Positions 26,741 to 35,171 of a DNA stretch of 41,130 nt are shown here, one piece after another (within the stretch, counting starts at the first letter, position 1; every line of letters starts with the position of its first letter). The position numbers and the translations under genes are program-made. The stretch covers positions 1 to 41,130 of the forward strand of contig JARRBB010000010.1 in assembly GCA_029981435.1 (NCBI GenBank), in the 5' to 3' direction. A model generated the notes under the pieces. It worked only from the letters and a program-made list of their open reading frames with translations, did not search any database and had not been told where the DNA came from. The stretch is from Thermotogaceae bacterium. Its GTDB lineage: Bacteria; Thermotogota; Thermotogae; B21-G9; HyVt-16.

Positions 26741-27808
26741 CTAATCTATTTTCTCAACTTCAGATACGTGAAGTATAACAGGCGTTTCCCTTCCAAATAT
26801 GCTAACCATTACTTTCAACTCTTGCTTTTCTGGATTGATTTCGCTTATAGTCCCTACAAAATCCTCAAATGGTCCTGTTTTTATCCTTACAACCTCACCA
26901 ACAGAATAATCAAGTTCGACTTTAACAGCTTTCTTTCCGGCTTTTTCATATTCTTCAAGTCCTGCCTGTCTTAAAAGAACTTTAACCTCATGTCTTTTCA
27001 ATGGTATCGGTTGGCCACCTGAAGAAACGAAATTTACAACATTTGGAACTTCTTTTACAAACTGCCAGGTATCATCATTCATGTACATTTCTATGAAAAC
27101 ATAACCGGGGAACAGCCTTCTCTTTTTTATTTTTATAACTCCAACTTCTTTTCTCATAGGATATTCAACTACTTCAACCATCCCTGATGAAGGCGCGTAG
27201 AATTTCCTACCTTCAGATATCAATTCACCTTGTTTTAAAACTTTACCCTTAAAAATTTTTTCCCTATCAAAAGTCTCATATGGCACGTAATAAACTTCCT
27301 GATCATCATCTTCATTTTTGACAACTATCTTCTTCATTCTTTCGTTTATCACTACTTTTCCATCAAGTTCGCATATATATTCCTGATCCTTTGTTAAGGG
27401 CATTCCCTGCCTCATTCGTGTTCCAACTTTTATACCAGATTCCAGTCTGTGAGCTTCTGGAATATAATAAGTTTTTGTGTATTTCCTGTCCACAGTTTCT
27501 ATTACAATTTTTCTTACGTTTCTTATCTCAATAATCCTACCTGCTTTTTTTGCATATATATTCGGTTCTTCGGCGAGGATATCACCTTTTTCTACTTCAT
27601 CACCGGTACTAACGTGCAAACGGGCATTAGAAGACAGTATGAATCTATCAACAGATTTCCCTGCAGGATCAACGATAGTTTCCTCAGGAACGAGTATCCT
27701 GCCTATTAAGTTGGAAAAACCAGAAGACTTTATCTTAGTCTCCAGAGCGTCTTTAACACTATGCTCAAGTCCAGAGTAAGTCTGGATCACATACCACTTT
27801 TTTTTCAC
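26741..27808 (-). CDS. nusG: Transcription elongation factor NusG with Thermotoga-type insertion
   Basis: 355 residues from a GTG start, almost twice the length of E. coli NusG (181). The NGN domain starts normally ([23 protein letters not shown]), is interrupted at about residue 46 and resumes at about 225 with [14 protein letters not shown]. The ~180-residue insert is rich in barrel-sandwich-like turns ([30 protein letters not shown]). The KOW domain closes the protein ([19 protein letters not shown]). NusG binds RNA polymerase and couples it to the ribosome or Rho. A 353-residue NusG with such an insert is known from Thermotoga maritima. The ribosome binding site overlaps the secE stop. 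Confidence 0.97.
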   Translation of the reverse strand: MKKKWYVIQTYSGLEHSVKDALETKIKSSGFSNLIGRILVPEETIVDPAGKSVDRFILSSNARLHVSTGDEVEKGDILAEEPNIYAKKAGRIIEIRNVRKIVIETVDRKYTKTYYIPEAHRLESGIKVGTRMRQGMPLTKDQEYICELDGKVVINERMKKIVVKNEDDDQEVYYVPYETFDREKIFKGKVLKQGELISEGRKFYAPSSGMVEVVEYPMRKEVGVIKIKKRRLFPGYVFIEMYMNDDTWQFVKEVPNVVNFVSSGGQPIPLKRHEVKVLLRQAGLEEYEKAGKKAVKVELDYSVGEVVRIKTGPFEDFVGTISEINPEKQELKVMVSIFGRETPVILHVSEVEKID

Positions 27809-27815
27809 AAAAAAA

Positions 27816-28013
27816 TCACCCTAACCCTAAAGCCTTGATAAGCCAGCTGGTAACTCTGGAGAAGACAAGATCCAGCAGAGCGAAGTAGACTCCTGTTATC
27901 AAAAGAATAACAATTACCGCTGACGATGCAGCTATTAATTGCTTTCTTGTAGGCCAGGTTATAATCTTAATCTCGTTCTTTATCTCCCTGAAGAATCTTT
28001 TTAACTTTCCCAT
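27816..28013 (-). CDS. secE: Preprotein translocase subunit SecE
   Basis: 65 residues with one membrane helix (about 27-50) preceded by the conserved cytoplasmic amphipathic helix [20 protein letters not shown]. It stabilises SecY in the translocon. ATG 28013 follows AGGGTGAT; the upstream in-frame GTG at 28022 is part of that site. Downstream of tRNA-Trp and just upstream of nusG, as in most bacteria. Confidence 0.95.
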   Translation of the reverse strand: MGKLKRFFREIKNEIKIITWPTRKQLIAASSAVIVILLITGVYFALLDLVFSRVTSWLIKALGLG

Positions 28014-28060
28014 CCTTATCACCCTATGTTTTGTCGTTTGTACATAAAATAAAAAATTCT

Positions 28061-28137
28061 TGGCAGGCCTGGCAGGACTCGAACCTGCAACCCCCGATTT
28101 TGGAGACCGGTGCTCTAGCCAATTGAGCTACAGGCCT
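28061..28137 (-). tRNA. tRNA-Trp (anticodon CCA)
   Basis: 77 bases with encoded CCA. The acceptor AGGCCTG/CAGGCCT is fully paired with discriminator G. The anticodon stem CCGGT/ATCGG encloses CTCCAAA. T arm GCAGG-TTCGAGT-CCTGC. It lies between rpmG and secE in the same operon. Confidence 0.95.
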
Positions 28138-28147
28138 GCATCAAAAA

Positions 28148-28297
28148 CTATCTTGTTTCCCTATGAACTGTATGCTTTTTGCAGCGGGGACAATACTTAC
28201 GGAACTCCAACCTATCTTTGGTAGTCTGTTTGTTCTTGGTTGTATGGTATGTTCTCTCGCCGCATTCGGTACATGCTAAAGTAACATATACTCTCAC
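28148..28297 (-). CDS. rpmG: 50S ribosomal protein L33, zinc-binding type
   Basis: 49 residues from a GTG start with GGAG nine bases upstream. Cys9, Cys12, Cys36 and Cys39 (ACTECG and [15 protein letters not shown]) form the zinc ribbon of the C+ form of L33. It is embedded between tRNA-Tyr and tRNA-Trp, so its mRNA must be released by tRNA processing on both sides. Confidence 0.95.
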   Translation of the reverse strand: MRVYVTLACTECGERTYHTTKNKQTTKDRLEFRKYCPRCKKHTVHRETR

Positions 28298-28323
28298 TTT
28301 GTCTCACTCCGTTCAAGAAAATA

Positions 28324-28410
28324 TGGTGGTGAGGGGAGGGTTTGAACCTCCGTAGGCATTCTGCCAGCGGATTTACAGTCCGCCCCCTTTGACCACTCGG
28401 GCACCTCACC
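28324..28410 (-). tRNA. tRNA-Tyr (anticodon GTA)
   Basis: 87 bases, a class II tRNA with a long variable arm and encoded CCA. The acceptor GGTGAGG/CCTCACC is fully paired. The anticodon stem GCGGA/TCCGC encloses CTGTAAA. T arm GGAGG-TTCAAAC-CCTCC. Confidence 0.95.
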
Positions 28411-28419
28411 ACTGTTTTC

Positions 28420-28495
28420 TGGAGCCAGCGGAGGGAATCGAACCCCCGACCTGCTGATTACAAGTCAGCCGCTCTCCCGGCTGAGCTACGCTGGC
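28420..28495 (-). tRNA. tRNA-Thr (anticodon TGT)
   Basis: 76 bases with encoded CCA. The acceptor GCCAGCG/CGCTGGC is paired, and the anticodon stem GCTGA/TCAGC encloses CTTGTAA. The first gene of the long operon, nine bases before tRNA-Tyr. Confidence 0.95.
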
Positions 28496-28516
28496 CCAAG
28501 GCGCTCTGCCTTTGAT

Positions 28517-28545
28517 ATTATAATTTGCTTATAAGAAATTGTCAA
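28517..28545 (-). promoter_or_regulatory. Perfect sigma-70-type promoter of the tRNA-rpmG-secE-nusG-rplKAJL-rpoBC operon
   Basis: TTGACA, 17 bases, TATAAT on the minus strand, starting transcription a few bases upstream of tRNA-Thr. A GC-rich GAGCGCC stretch after the -10 could be a stringent-response discriminator, as expected for stable-RNA and ribosomal operons. Confidence 0.93.
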
Positions 28546-28567
28546 CCTGTAAAAAAGTATTTTTTGA

Positions 28568-30298
28568 TTAAAGTTTTTTGAACTTTGAATCACTAATGTT
28601 CTTTTCTGAAAGCAGTATATCTTTTTGCCAGCGCCTTTTTCTTTCTGATTTTTCGACAAAAACCTTCTCATTCGTGAAAGGATCCAGCCCCGTGTAATAC
28701 ATGGTCGTTGAAATCGTCGATGGAGTAGGTGTAAAAATCTGAACCTGTTGTGGTCTGTATTTCAACTCTGCCTTCACAAAGTTTTTTAGATTCTTCGCCT
28801 CTCTTTCTCCACTCCCAGGATGAGCAGCTATCAAATAAACAATTATGTATTGTTTCTTTCGCAACCTTTTATTTATCTTTTGAAATTCACTCTTGAATCT
28901 TCTGAACTTGCTTATATCGGGTTTTCTCATTAATTTTAGAACTCTACTATCTGAATGTTCTGGCGCAAGTTTTAATTGACCAGAAATATGGTGTTCAGAA
29001 AGTTTGATAAGAAAAAACTCACCGTATTTTTTATCTTCGAGAACCAGATCGTGTCTGATACCTGAGGAAACAAAAACTTTTCTCACCTTAGGTATTTTTC
29101 TAAGTTCTTCCAGAAGCTCTATGTATTTCGAATGGTTAACTCTCAAACTTGGACATACTTCTGGAAACAAACAAAGTTTATCTCTACAGGTACCATGTTT
29201 TAATTTTTTATCACATTCGTATCCATACATATTTGCTGTAGGACCACCTACATCAGATATGATTCCTTTGAAGTCATCCATCTTCGTTATTTTTTTCGCT
29301 TCCTCAATTACGGATTCCTTACTTCTCCATGTGACGATCTTCCCCTGATGAAGGGTTATAGCACAGAAGGCACACCCTCCATAACATCCTCTATGAGACG
29401 TTATTGAAAACTTCACAGTTTCTATAGCTTTGACATGGCCTTTTTTGAGACATTCAGGATGAACCTTTCTCGTATAGTTCAAACCATAAATGTGATCAAG
29501 TTCTTTTTGAGTTAAAGGATACTGCGGTGGATTTTGAACAACCCATTGAGTTCCATGCAATTGAGTGAGTTTTTCCCCGGTTATAGGATCATTTTCGAGA
29601 TAAAACTTTTTAAAGGCCTCGGCATATTTTCTCTTATCCAATTTAACTTCTTCGAATGAAGGTAATATCAAAGCATCTTCAGGAATTTTGGAAGTCCAGT
29701 AAACAACTCCTCTTAATCCATAACAATCTTGGATACTTCCGCCTTTTCTAAGAATTTCAGCTATTTGAACGATCGTCCTCTCAGCCATACCGTAAACTAA
29801 AAGGTCAGCTTTTGAATCGAGTAGGATAGATCTTCTGACAGAATCTGACCACCAATCGTAATGAGCAAATCTTCTTAAACTTGCCTCAATTCCTCCTATT
29901 ATTACTGGAACATCTTTGAAATATTTCTTTACAAGGTTTGAATAAACTATAGTTGCCCTATCCGGACGTTTACCAGCATATCCACCTGGTGTATAGTCAT
30001 CAGTTCTTCTCTTTCTCCTCGATGCAGTATAATTTGCAACCATCGAGTCTACATTACCTGCAGTTATACCAAAAAACAATTTCGGCTTACCAAGGCGGGT
30101 AATATCATCAGCCGTTCTCCAATCTGGCTGTGAAATAACTCCTACCCTCAAACCTGAATCTTCCAGAACCCTTGCTATTAATGCAACACCAAAGCTTGGA
30201 TGATCTACGTACGCATCACCTGTTACAAGTATTACATCCAGTTCCTCCCATCCGAGATTATTCATTTCTTTTTTTGTCATCGGCAAAAACATCTTCAT
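28568..30298 (-). CDS. ygiQ: YgiQ-family radical SAM protein (UPF0313)
   Basis: 576 residues. An N-terminal region resembling a B12-binding-type domain (DVILVTGDAYVDHPSFG, ALIARVLEDSGLRVGVISQPDW) is followed by the radical SAM core. The cluster ligands are Cys305, Cys309 and Cys312 (CYGGCAFC, CX3CX2C), and a C-terminal Arg/Lys-rich tail follows. Members are conserved in bacteria, but the reaction is not known to me. The start overlaps the Nif3-like stop (ATGA). No clear terminator hairpin follows, and the tRNA operon promoter lies just downstream. Confidence 0.92.
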   Translation of the reverse strand: MKMFLPMTKKEMNNLGWEELDVILVTGDAYVDHPSFGVALIARVLEDSGLRVGVISQPDWRTADDITRLGKPKLFFGITAGNVDSMVANYTASRRKRRTDDYTPGGYAGKRPDRATIVYSNLVKKYFKDVPVIIGGIEASLRRFAHYDWWSDSVRRSILLDSKADLLVYGMAERTIVQIAEILRKGGSIQDCYGLRGVVYWTSKIPEDALILPSFEEVKLDKRKYAEAFKKFYLENDPITGEKLTQLHGTQWVVQNPPQYPLTQKELDHIYGLNYTRKVHPECLKKGHVKAIETVKFSITSHRGCYGGCAFCAITLHQGKIVTWRSKESVIEEAKKITKMDDFKGIISDVGGPTANMYGYECDKKLKHGTCRDKLCLFPEVCPSLRVNHSKYIELLEELRKIPKVRKVFVSSGIRHDLVLEDKKYGEFFLIKLSEHHISGQLKLAPEHSDSRVLKLMRKPDISKFRRFKSEFQKINKRLRKKQYIIVYLIAAHPGSGEREAKNLKNFVKAELKYRPQQVQIFTPTPSTISTTMYYTGLDPFTNEKVFVEKSERKRRWQKDILLSEKNISDSKFKKL

Positions 30299-31116
30299 TC
30301 AACTATTCCCAGCTTGACTACTTCTAAACCCTTACTTTCAAGTATTCTTGCGAATTCGTTCAAACCCACAGAATCGCTGGCAATGTGACCTGCAATTATA
30401 AGATTTTTTGGTGCCGATTCTCGTCTTAATTCATAAACATCAGACAAATTCATATGTAAAACCATAACTGTATCCACACCATTTTTCCAATAAGATTTAA
30501 TAACATTCGCACCACCGTTTGTGCCACCTGCAAAAGCAACACAAAGCTTTCCAACAATATTCCCAGGATTCCCAACAGCAACAAGTGGTTTTGTAACAGC
30601 GTTTCCGTATTCCGGCATCTCACAAAGAACATTTATCAATTCTTCTACTTTTAAATCCTCGATTTTAGATATTTTTCCTCTCAAATGTTCTTCAACGAGT
30701 TTTTCCATCATAAAGTCACAGGGATAGTGCACATTCATGAAAGGAATGTTAAGTAATTTTGCAAAATCTATGAGGTGTTTCCAGTTTGACATGTGAGCCC
30801 TGTAAAGCATCTCTTCCTGCCTTTTTTTGATGGCTATTTTTGCCTCTTCCAGTGGTACACCGTGTTCCATCATTGTTTCAATCTGTCTTTCTATAACCCT
30901 ATAAAGCTCGACAGTTGCACTCATCCCTGCAGGATGATGTGCTATTACTGCGTCAAACCCCATTTCTTTAGCAGTTTTTAAAATACCTGTATCTGCGTCT
31001 ATCGTCAGAAGGACCTTTTTTATATTTTCCCCATGAACATATATCTGTGAATCATGAGGAATTTCGGTTAAACCAGCCATTTCAAGGGCAATGTTCATGA
31101 TCTGTTCTGTTGTCAA
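30295..31116 (-). CDS. Nif3-like dinuclear metal centre protein
   Basis: 273 residues from a TTG start overlapping the exonuclease stop (TTGA). LLTIDADTGILKTAKEMGFDAVIAHHP matches the metal-binding HHP block of the Nif3 (GTP cyclohydrolase I type 2 / NGG1p-interacting) family. LIIAGHIASDSVG near the C-terminus matches the second metal block. Nif3 proteins are often called GTP cyclohydrolase I type 2, but their physiological role is unclear. The C-terminus is atypical (SDSVGLNEFARILE in place of the usual GH..SE), so this is a divergent branch. Confidence 0.8.
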   Translation of the reverse strand: MTTEQIMNIALEMAGLTEIPHDSQIYVHGENIKKVLLTIDADTGILKTAKEMGFDAVIAHHPAGMSATVELYRVIERQIETMMEHGVPLEEAKIAIKKRQEEMLYRAHMSNWKHLIDFAKLLNIPFMNVHYPCDFMMEKLVEEHLRGKISKIEDLKVEELINVLCEMPEYGNAVTKPLVAVGNPGNIVGKLCVAFAGGTNGGANVIKSYWKNGVDTVMVLHMNLSDVYELRRESAPKNLIIAGHIASDSVGLNEFARILESKGLEVVKLGIVE

Positions 31117-31733
31117 AATATCTCCCCCTTATTGTTAGGTGTTTCAACTTTATTTATTCTTCTTCTCTTTTTCACAAAGCGTGCTACCGAATTTATATCT
31201 CCTATAAGTTCTGTCATTCTTAAAAAAGCCTCCGCGGTTGCCCAGGCATCATCCAAAGCCCTGTGCCGTCTTCCAATTTGAATATTCAATCTGTCAAGAA
31301 TCTCGTCAAGACTGTACCTTCTTCCATTTCTCTTACGTCCGAATAGATACTCAGCTATATCCATTGTATCAACATACGGATTAGCTATTGGAGGAAGTTT
31401 TGCAAGCCAGAGTTCATGATTCAATATTTTTAAATCGAAACGTGCATTTTGCATAACGAGAACAGCACCTTCGCTAACTTCCAAGAATCTTCGCAAAACA
31501 CTTTCTGGTCTCGGTTTTCCAAATATCATATCATTCCGTATCCCATGTATTTTGCTTACATTTCTTGGAATTATAACACCTGGATTCACAAGTTCATGGA
31601 AAATATCCTTGTCATTGATATATCCATCGGAAATTTTTATAGCAGCTATTTCAATCAATCTGGCTCCCTTTTCGGGAAAAAGACCCGTTGTTTCAGTATC
31701 GATGACCAAAAACACCTGACTTTCGTAACCCAC
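31113..31733 (-). CDS. DnaQ-type 3'-5' exonuclease (DEDD superfamily)
   Basis: 206 residues from GTG 31733, which has GGTGG about eight bases upstream; a longer frame to 31859 would lie inside the upstream gene. Exo I is VIDTETTG (Asp12, Glu14), Exo II is QNARFDLKIL and Exo III is HRALDDAWATAEA. The usual HN in Exo II is QN here. It resembles stand-alone epsilon-like or PolC-type exonuclease domains. Cotranscribed with the MoxR-VWA genes, which hints at DNA repair or nucleic-acid processing, but this is inference. Confidence 0.88.
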   Translation of the reverse strand: MGYESQVFLVIDTETTGLFPEKGARLIEIAAIKISDGYINDKDIFHELVNPGVIIPRNVSKIHGIRNDMIFGKPRPESVLRRFLEVSEGAVLVMQNARFDLKILNHELWLAKLPPIANPYVDTMDIAEYLFGRKRNGRRYSLDEILDRLNIQIGRRHRALDDAWATAEAFLRMTELIGDINSVARFVKKRRRINKVETPNNKGEIF

Positions 31734-31734
31734 A

Positions 31735-32607
31735 TTATTCACCACCAAACAATTGCAAATTTTCAACTTCAGCCTCGATGTGTTCGAGAACTTTTGAAAC
31801 TTTTTCAACAAAGCTTTCTGAAAAAAATCCGATCTTCTCTGAAAACTTCGGGTAGTCAAGAATGTTCAGAGAAAATATCGTTAAAATTTTATCGCTCACA
31901 CTCAGCCCTTGGGGTAAATACCCTCCGGTTAGAACGCCATCGCTTTTTTCAGACAGTCTGTCTCTGAAATATCGTGCTATTTCAAAAACAAGGTTATCAT
32001 TGTATTTTAGAAGAAACTCTGGAAATTTTAGAAATATAAGAACCTGTTTATTGTAAGGTTGAACGAAGAACTTTGTTTTACCATCTTGTGATTCTTTCCA
32101 GCAAGCCCAATCTTTCAAGATGGTCTCGATATCTTTTTCATTCGAATTCAAAAACAAAGAAAGATTGTTTTCATTTTCCAGACTTTCTTTCAAGATTTCT
32201 TTCCTGAAAAGTTTAAGGTCCCCAAAAACTTCCAGTGCTGCAGAAAACTTAGCCTTTGCAAGAATAGCTCCTTTCATTATCAGATCATCACATCTTTTAT
32301 TAAAAACATTGAGTAACAATCTGTGGAGACTGTTGAATATTTCATCACTGCTTACAGGCATTATATTTTCACCAAATCTGAATGGCTCTTGAGTACTCAA
32401 CATCAAAAGACCTTTCGATTCATCATTTAGATAGAAATTTACAAACGGTATTTTCCTTTTTCTGGAACCAATTGAAAACGCCAGAGTGTATCTTCCACCA
32501 GACTTCATTTTTTCGGCATGTTCCAGAACGAGTTGTTCATGGAGTTTGGTCGAAATTTCAATTGATTCTCTGTAAGCTTCTTCAAAAAAATTTCTGTGAG
32601 TTTTCAA
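31735..32607 (-). CDS. Unknown protein in the MoxR-VWA operon
   Basis: 290 residues from TTG 32607. The open frame extends to an ATG at 32751 but would then overlap the VWA gene by 131 bases, so I placed the start 14 bases after that gene, with GAGG 11 bases upstream. The start is uncertain, and an ATG at 32655 with a 35-base overlap is the main alternative. I recognise no domain. The sequence is soluble, mixed alpha/beta, with charged helices and a segment (GGRYTLAFSIGSRKRKIPFVNFYL) that could form a beta sheet. Its position between the VWA protein and the exonuclease suggests it works with them. Confidence 0.75.
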   Translation of the reverse strand: MKTHRNFFEEAYRESIEISTKLHEQLVLEHAEKMKSGGRYTLAFSIGSRKRKIPFVNFYLNDESKGLLMLSTQEPFRFGENIMPVSSDEIFNSLHRLLLNVFNKRCDDLIMKGAILAKAKFSAALEVFGDLKLFRKEILKESLENENNLSLFLNSNEKDIETILKDWACWKESQDGKTKFFVQPYNKQVLIFLKFPEFLLKYNDNLVFEIARYFRDRLSEKSDGVLTGGYLPQGLSVSDKILTIFSLNILDYPKFSEKIGFFSESFVEKVSKVLEHIEAEVENLQLFGGE

Positions 32608-32620
32608 TCCAACAAAAACC

Positions 32621-33835
32621 TCAGTTTCTGACGACCACAGCAGCTCCTGCTCCATATCTTTCCAAAACCTCTTTTCTAAAATCAGGATTATGTTTTTTTG
32701 ACAGAACGAAAAGAATTCTTCTTCTGGCGTAAGGAAGCTCAACATATCCATCCGTAAATACTATTGTTCCCTCAACCCTGAGTTCCTTTTCTGCATAATC
32801 GATACCCGGCTGTAGATCTGTCAATCCTCTCCCAAAAAGTGGGAGGTTTTTCCACATACCAGGTTTGTATTCAAAAATACTCTGAATCGCCTCATCAACT
32901 TCTAAAAGCCATATTGAAGAGTTTATCGTTCTGGCTATTTTATCGATTTCACTGAAAAAGTCGTTGAATTCTTCCTGAATAACACTTCCACTCGTATCGA
33001 CTATCAAAGCTACTTTAGCAAGGTATTCCCTACGCCAACCCGGTTCGTCTTCATACCTTCTGTTAGGTTTTAAAGTTGTCCTGTACCTCTCTCCAAGAAT
33101 TGAACTTCCCGTGAATCTTCTGATAGCTGTTCTCCAATTTATAGATGTTTGAAGAACAATTTCAGTCACAACATCGAAAATTCTATCAGGTATTTTTCCT
33201 TGAGATTTTTTCAAAGCATCTTTGAGTATCTTTCTGGTTAGGTTTTCTAACATTTCAGAAGTCATTCCAAAGTCTCCAAAGTGCATATGTGAATCCAATT
33301 CTTCTTTCATTTTTATGAATTCGTCCGACTTTTTCCATCCGTTTTTCTTCACGTAATCTTTTATGTATTCGTAGTAGAATTCCGTGGTTTGATTGTAAAG
33401 ACCTGTAGGCGGCCCAACAAACCAGAACTCACTGTCTGGGCTTGCAAGTCCAGATAGTATCATCTCAAGCGGTAGAGAGTATCTTTCAAGTTCAGGTATG
33501 AATTGATTTATGGCAGCATCCATCGCTAAGTCCCATATAATCTGGTCTTCAGCGTCTTTTGCTTTTATCAAAACATGAAGATTTATTATGTGCATCAACT
33601 GATGTAGAACCAGCGCCCTTATTTTTTTGAAATCCATGGTGGGAAGTTTTGACGGATTGAAAAGCAAATCAAAAAAACCTCTTTCCGAAACTCTCAATCC
33701 TAAGGTACCTATTTTATAATCAGGCACGGGTGTTACATAAAGTAAGAGGTATGAATAAAAAGGCGATTCTCTCCCAAGACTTATGAAAACCTTTTCCAGT
33801 AAATCAAAAGATTCGATCAAGTTTGTTTCAGCCAA
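32621..33835 (-). CDS. DUF2201-type metallopeptidase-like/VWA protein
   Basis: 404 residues from a TTG start with GGGAGG eight bases upstream. The N-terminal half resembles the putative metallopeptidase domain of DUF2201, but the site reads HQLMH (His78, His82) with His87 following. Gln79 replaces the Glu expected in HExxH, so peptidase activity is doubtful. The C-terminal half is a VWA-like domain with the MIDAS motif DTSGS at 280-284 and a later FTDGY. These proteins pair with MoxR ATPases. The start overlaps the MoxR 3' end by 19 bases. Confidence 0.88.
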   Translation of the reverse strand: MAETNLIESFDLLEKVFISLGRESPFYSYLLLYVTPVPDYKIGTLGLRVSERGFFDLLFNPSKLPTMDFKKIRALVLHQLMHIINLHVLIKAKDAEDQIIWDLAMDAAINQFIPELERYSLPLEMILSGLASPDSEFWFVGPPTGLYNQTTEFYYEYIKDYVKKNGWKKSDEFIKMKEELDSHMHFGDFGMTSEMLENLTRKILKDALKKSQGKIPDRIFDVVTEIVLQTSINWRTAIRRFTGSSILGERYRTTLKPNRRYEDEPGWRREYLAKVALIVDTSGSVIQEEFNDFFSEIDKIARTINSSIWLLEVDEAIQSIFEYKPGMWKNLPLFGRGLTDLQPGIDYAEKELRVEGTIVFTDGYVELPYARRRILFVLSKKHNPDFRKEVLERYGAGAAVVVRN

Positions 33836-34908
33836 CCTTCTATCCTCCCTGAAGAAAGATCTATTATTTTCGGATGCATTGCGATATTTTCAAGGATCTC
33901 TTCAGCAAACCTTCCTTTGGTGCTATCATCTATCAAAGATCTCAGATTCCGTATTATGGAAAAGAAAATATCCTTTGGTAATATATCAACAAGTTGAACA
34001 ATTGCACTTGCAAGATTCCCTGGGTCAACCTCTCCGTTTTCAAGATTTTCAATATAATTGTTTAACCTTAAAACAAAGGCATTCAACGATGGTCTATCCA
34101 GATTCAAAAGTTTTTGTTTTGTTTCATCTCCCATATTGAAGAGGACTTCTTCAATCGAAGGAATGTTCAAATAGCCCTCAAGTGAATCCATGAAAACTCT
34201 CGCCGCTTCAGAACCGACTATCGATGCCGCCAAATAGTAGCCATATTTTTCTATCTCACCTTCTGACATAATTTTCAAAACGTTTGAAAGTTTAAACCAG
34301 CTTCTTGGTGAGGGTCTTGGTTCAAACCTTGTTGAAACTCTTTTATCTCTGCTCAAAAACTCCGGAAAACTTTCTATGAAATCAACAACTCTTTTATCAA
34401 GAGAGTTTTCAGCTGCCCAATTTATCCATTCAGCGACATTGGGCGTTATTTCAAGATGAAAAAACCTTGAGAGAAAAGCCGGATCCGTTATAAGTTCAGC
34501 CTGATCGTATTCATCGTCTGGTGGATTTGCAGAACCAAGTATCCATACCCCGTCGGGAAGTATATGATTGTGTATTCTTCTATCAATTAAAAGTTGCATT
34601 ATAGCGTTTCTTATAGATTTATGCGCACGGTTAATTTCATCAATGAACAGCAGAGTGTTCCCGTCATCAGGCCACCAATCGGGTTTCAAGAAAACCGTTC
34701 TTTTTTGCTCTGTATCTCTTAAAGGCAAACCTATTAAATCGCCGGGCTCCATCTGAGATATCACGAGGATTATCAGTTTTCTACCAGTTTCTTTCGATAT
34801 CTGTTTTGCTATGTCAGTTTTTCCAACACCAAAATGTCCCCAGAGTAATGGTATTTCACCTGCTTGCATTATCTTCTTACAAAGAAATTTCACATCATTT
34901 ATCCTCAT
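33817..34908 (-). CDS. MoxR-family AAA+ ATPase
   Basis: 363 residues from ATG 34908, seven bases after GAGGTG; an upstream frame to 34950 adds 14 residues and lacks a site. Walker A is GHFGVGKT (24-31), Walker B LLFIDE (Asp90, Glu91), the sensor region is LGSANPPDDEYD and the C-terminal lid follows. MoxR ATPases act as chaperones for VWA-containing partners, and the next gene encodes one. It starts the operon that ends with ygiQ. Confidence 0.93.
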   Translation of the reverse strand: MRINDVKFLCKKIMQAGEIPLLWGHFGVGKTDIAKQISKETGRKLIILVISQMEPGDLIGLPLRDTEQKRTVFLKPDWWPDDGNTLLFIDEINRAHKSIRNAIMQLLIDRRIHNHILPDGVWILGSANPPDDEYDQAELITDPAFLSRFFHLEITPNVAEWINWAAENSLDKRVVDFIESFPEFLSRDKRVSTRFEPRPSPRSWFKLSNVLKIMSEGEIEKYGYYLAASIVGSEAARVFMDSLEGYLNIPSIEEVLFNMGDETKQKLLNLDRPSLNAFVLRLNNYIENLENGEVDPGNLASAIVQLVDILPKDIFFSIIRNLRSLIDDSTKGRFAEEILENIAMHPKIIDLSSGRIEGWLKQT

Positions 34909-34949
34909 TAAAATCACCTCTAAAATTTTTTGAAAATTTTTTTGAACCA

Positions 34950-35171
34950 CACGAAAAATTTCACGTCAAATATATTGAATCACGAAAAAGTTAATTATCT
35001 TTGAAAAGCAAATATAAGATAGAAAATAGTGAGATTTTAACAAAATGTTTCTATTATGATTAAAATAACTTAACCCCTTTACATAGAATCAAAAATGTGA
35101 TCAAGGAACCCCCCTATCCCCCTTGATATACATTACCCCCACATTTAAACGGGCCATCCGGCCCGTTTTTT
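34950..35171. other. Intergenic region between the MoxR operon and lysS
   Basis: About 220 bases. The minus side before moxR is A/T-rich with no convincing promoter. The + strand half contains a candidate small RNA with C-rich loops and a strong + strand terminator, described separately. No plausible ORF with a ribosome binding site is visible in either direction. Confidence 0.6.
35037..35066 (+). promoter_or_regulatory. Weak candidate promoter for the small RNA
   Basis: TTAACA, 18 bases, TAAAAT on the + strand, giving a start near 35073. Both hexamers deviate from consensus and the region is A/T-rich, so this is tentative. Confidence 0.35.

Noticed and set aside
35095-35145. G-quadruplex on the minus strand (runs of GGGGG, GGGGG, GGGGGG)
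   Set aside because: Possible, but the loops are long and uneven. The + strand reading as a structured RNA with a terminator explains the C runs better.
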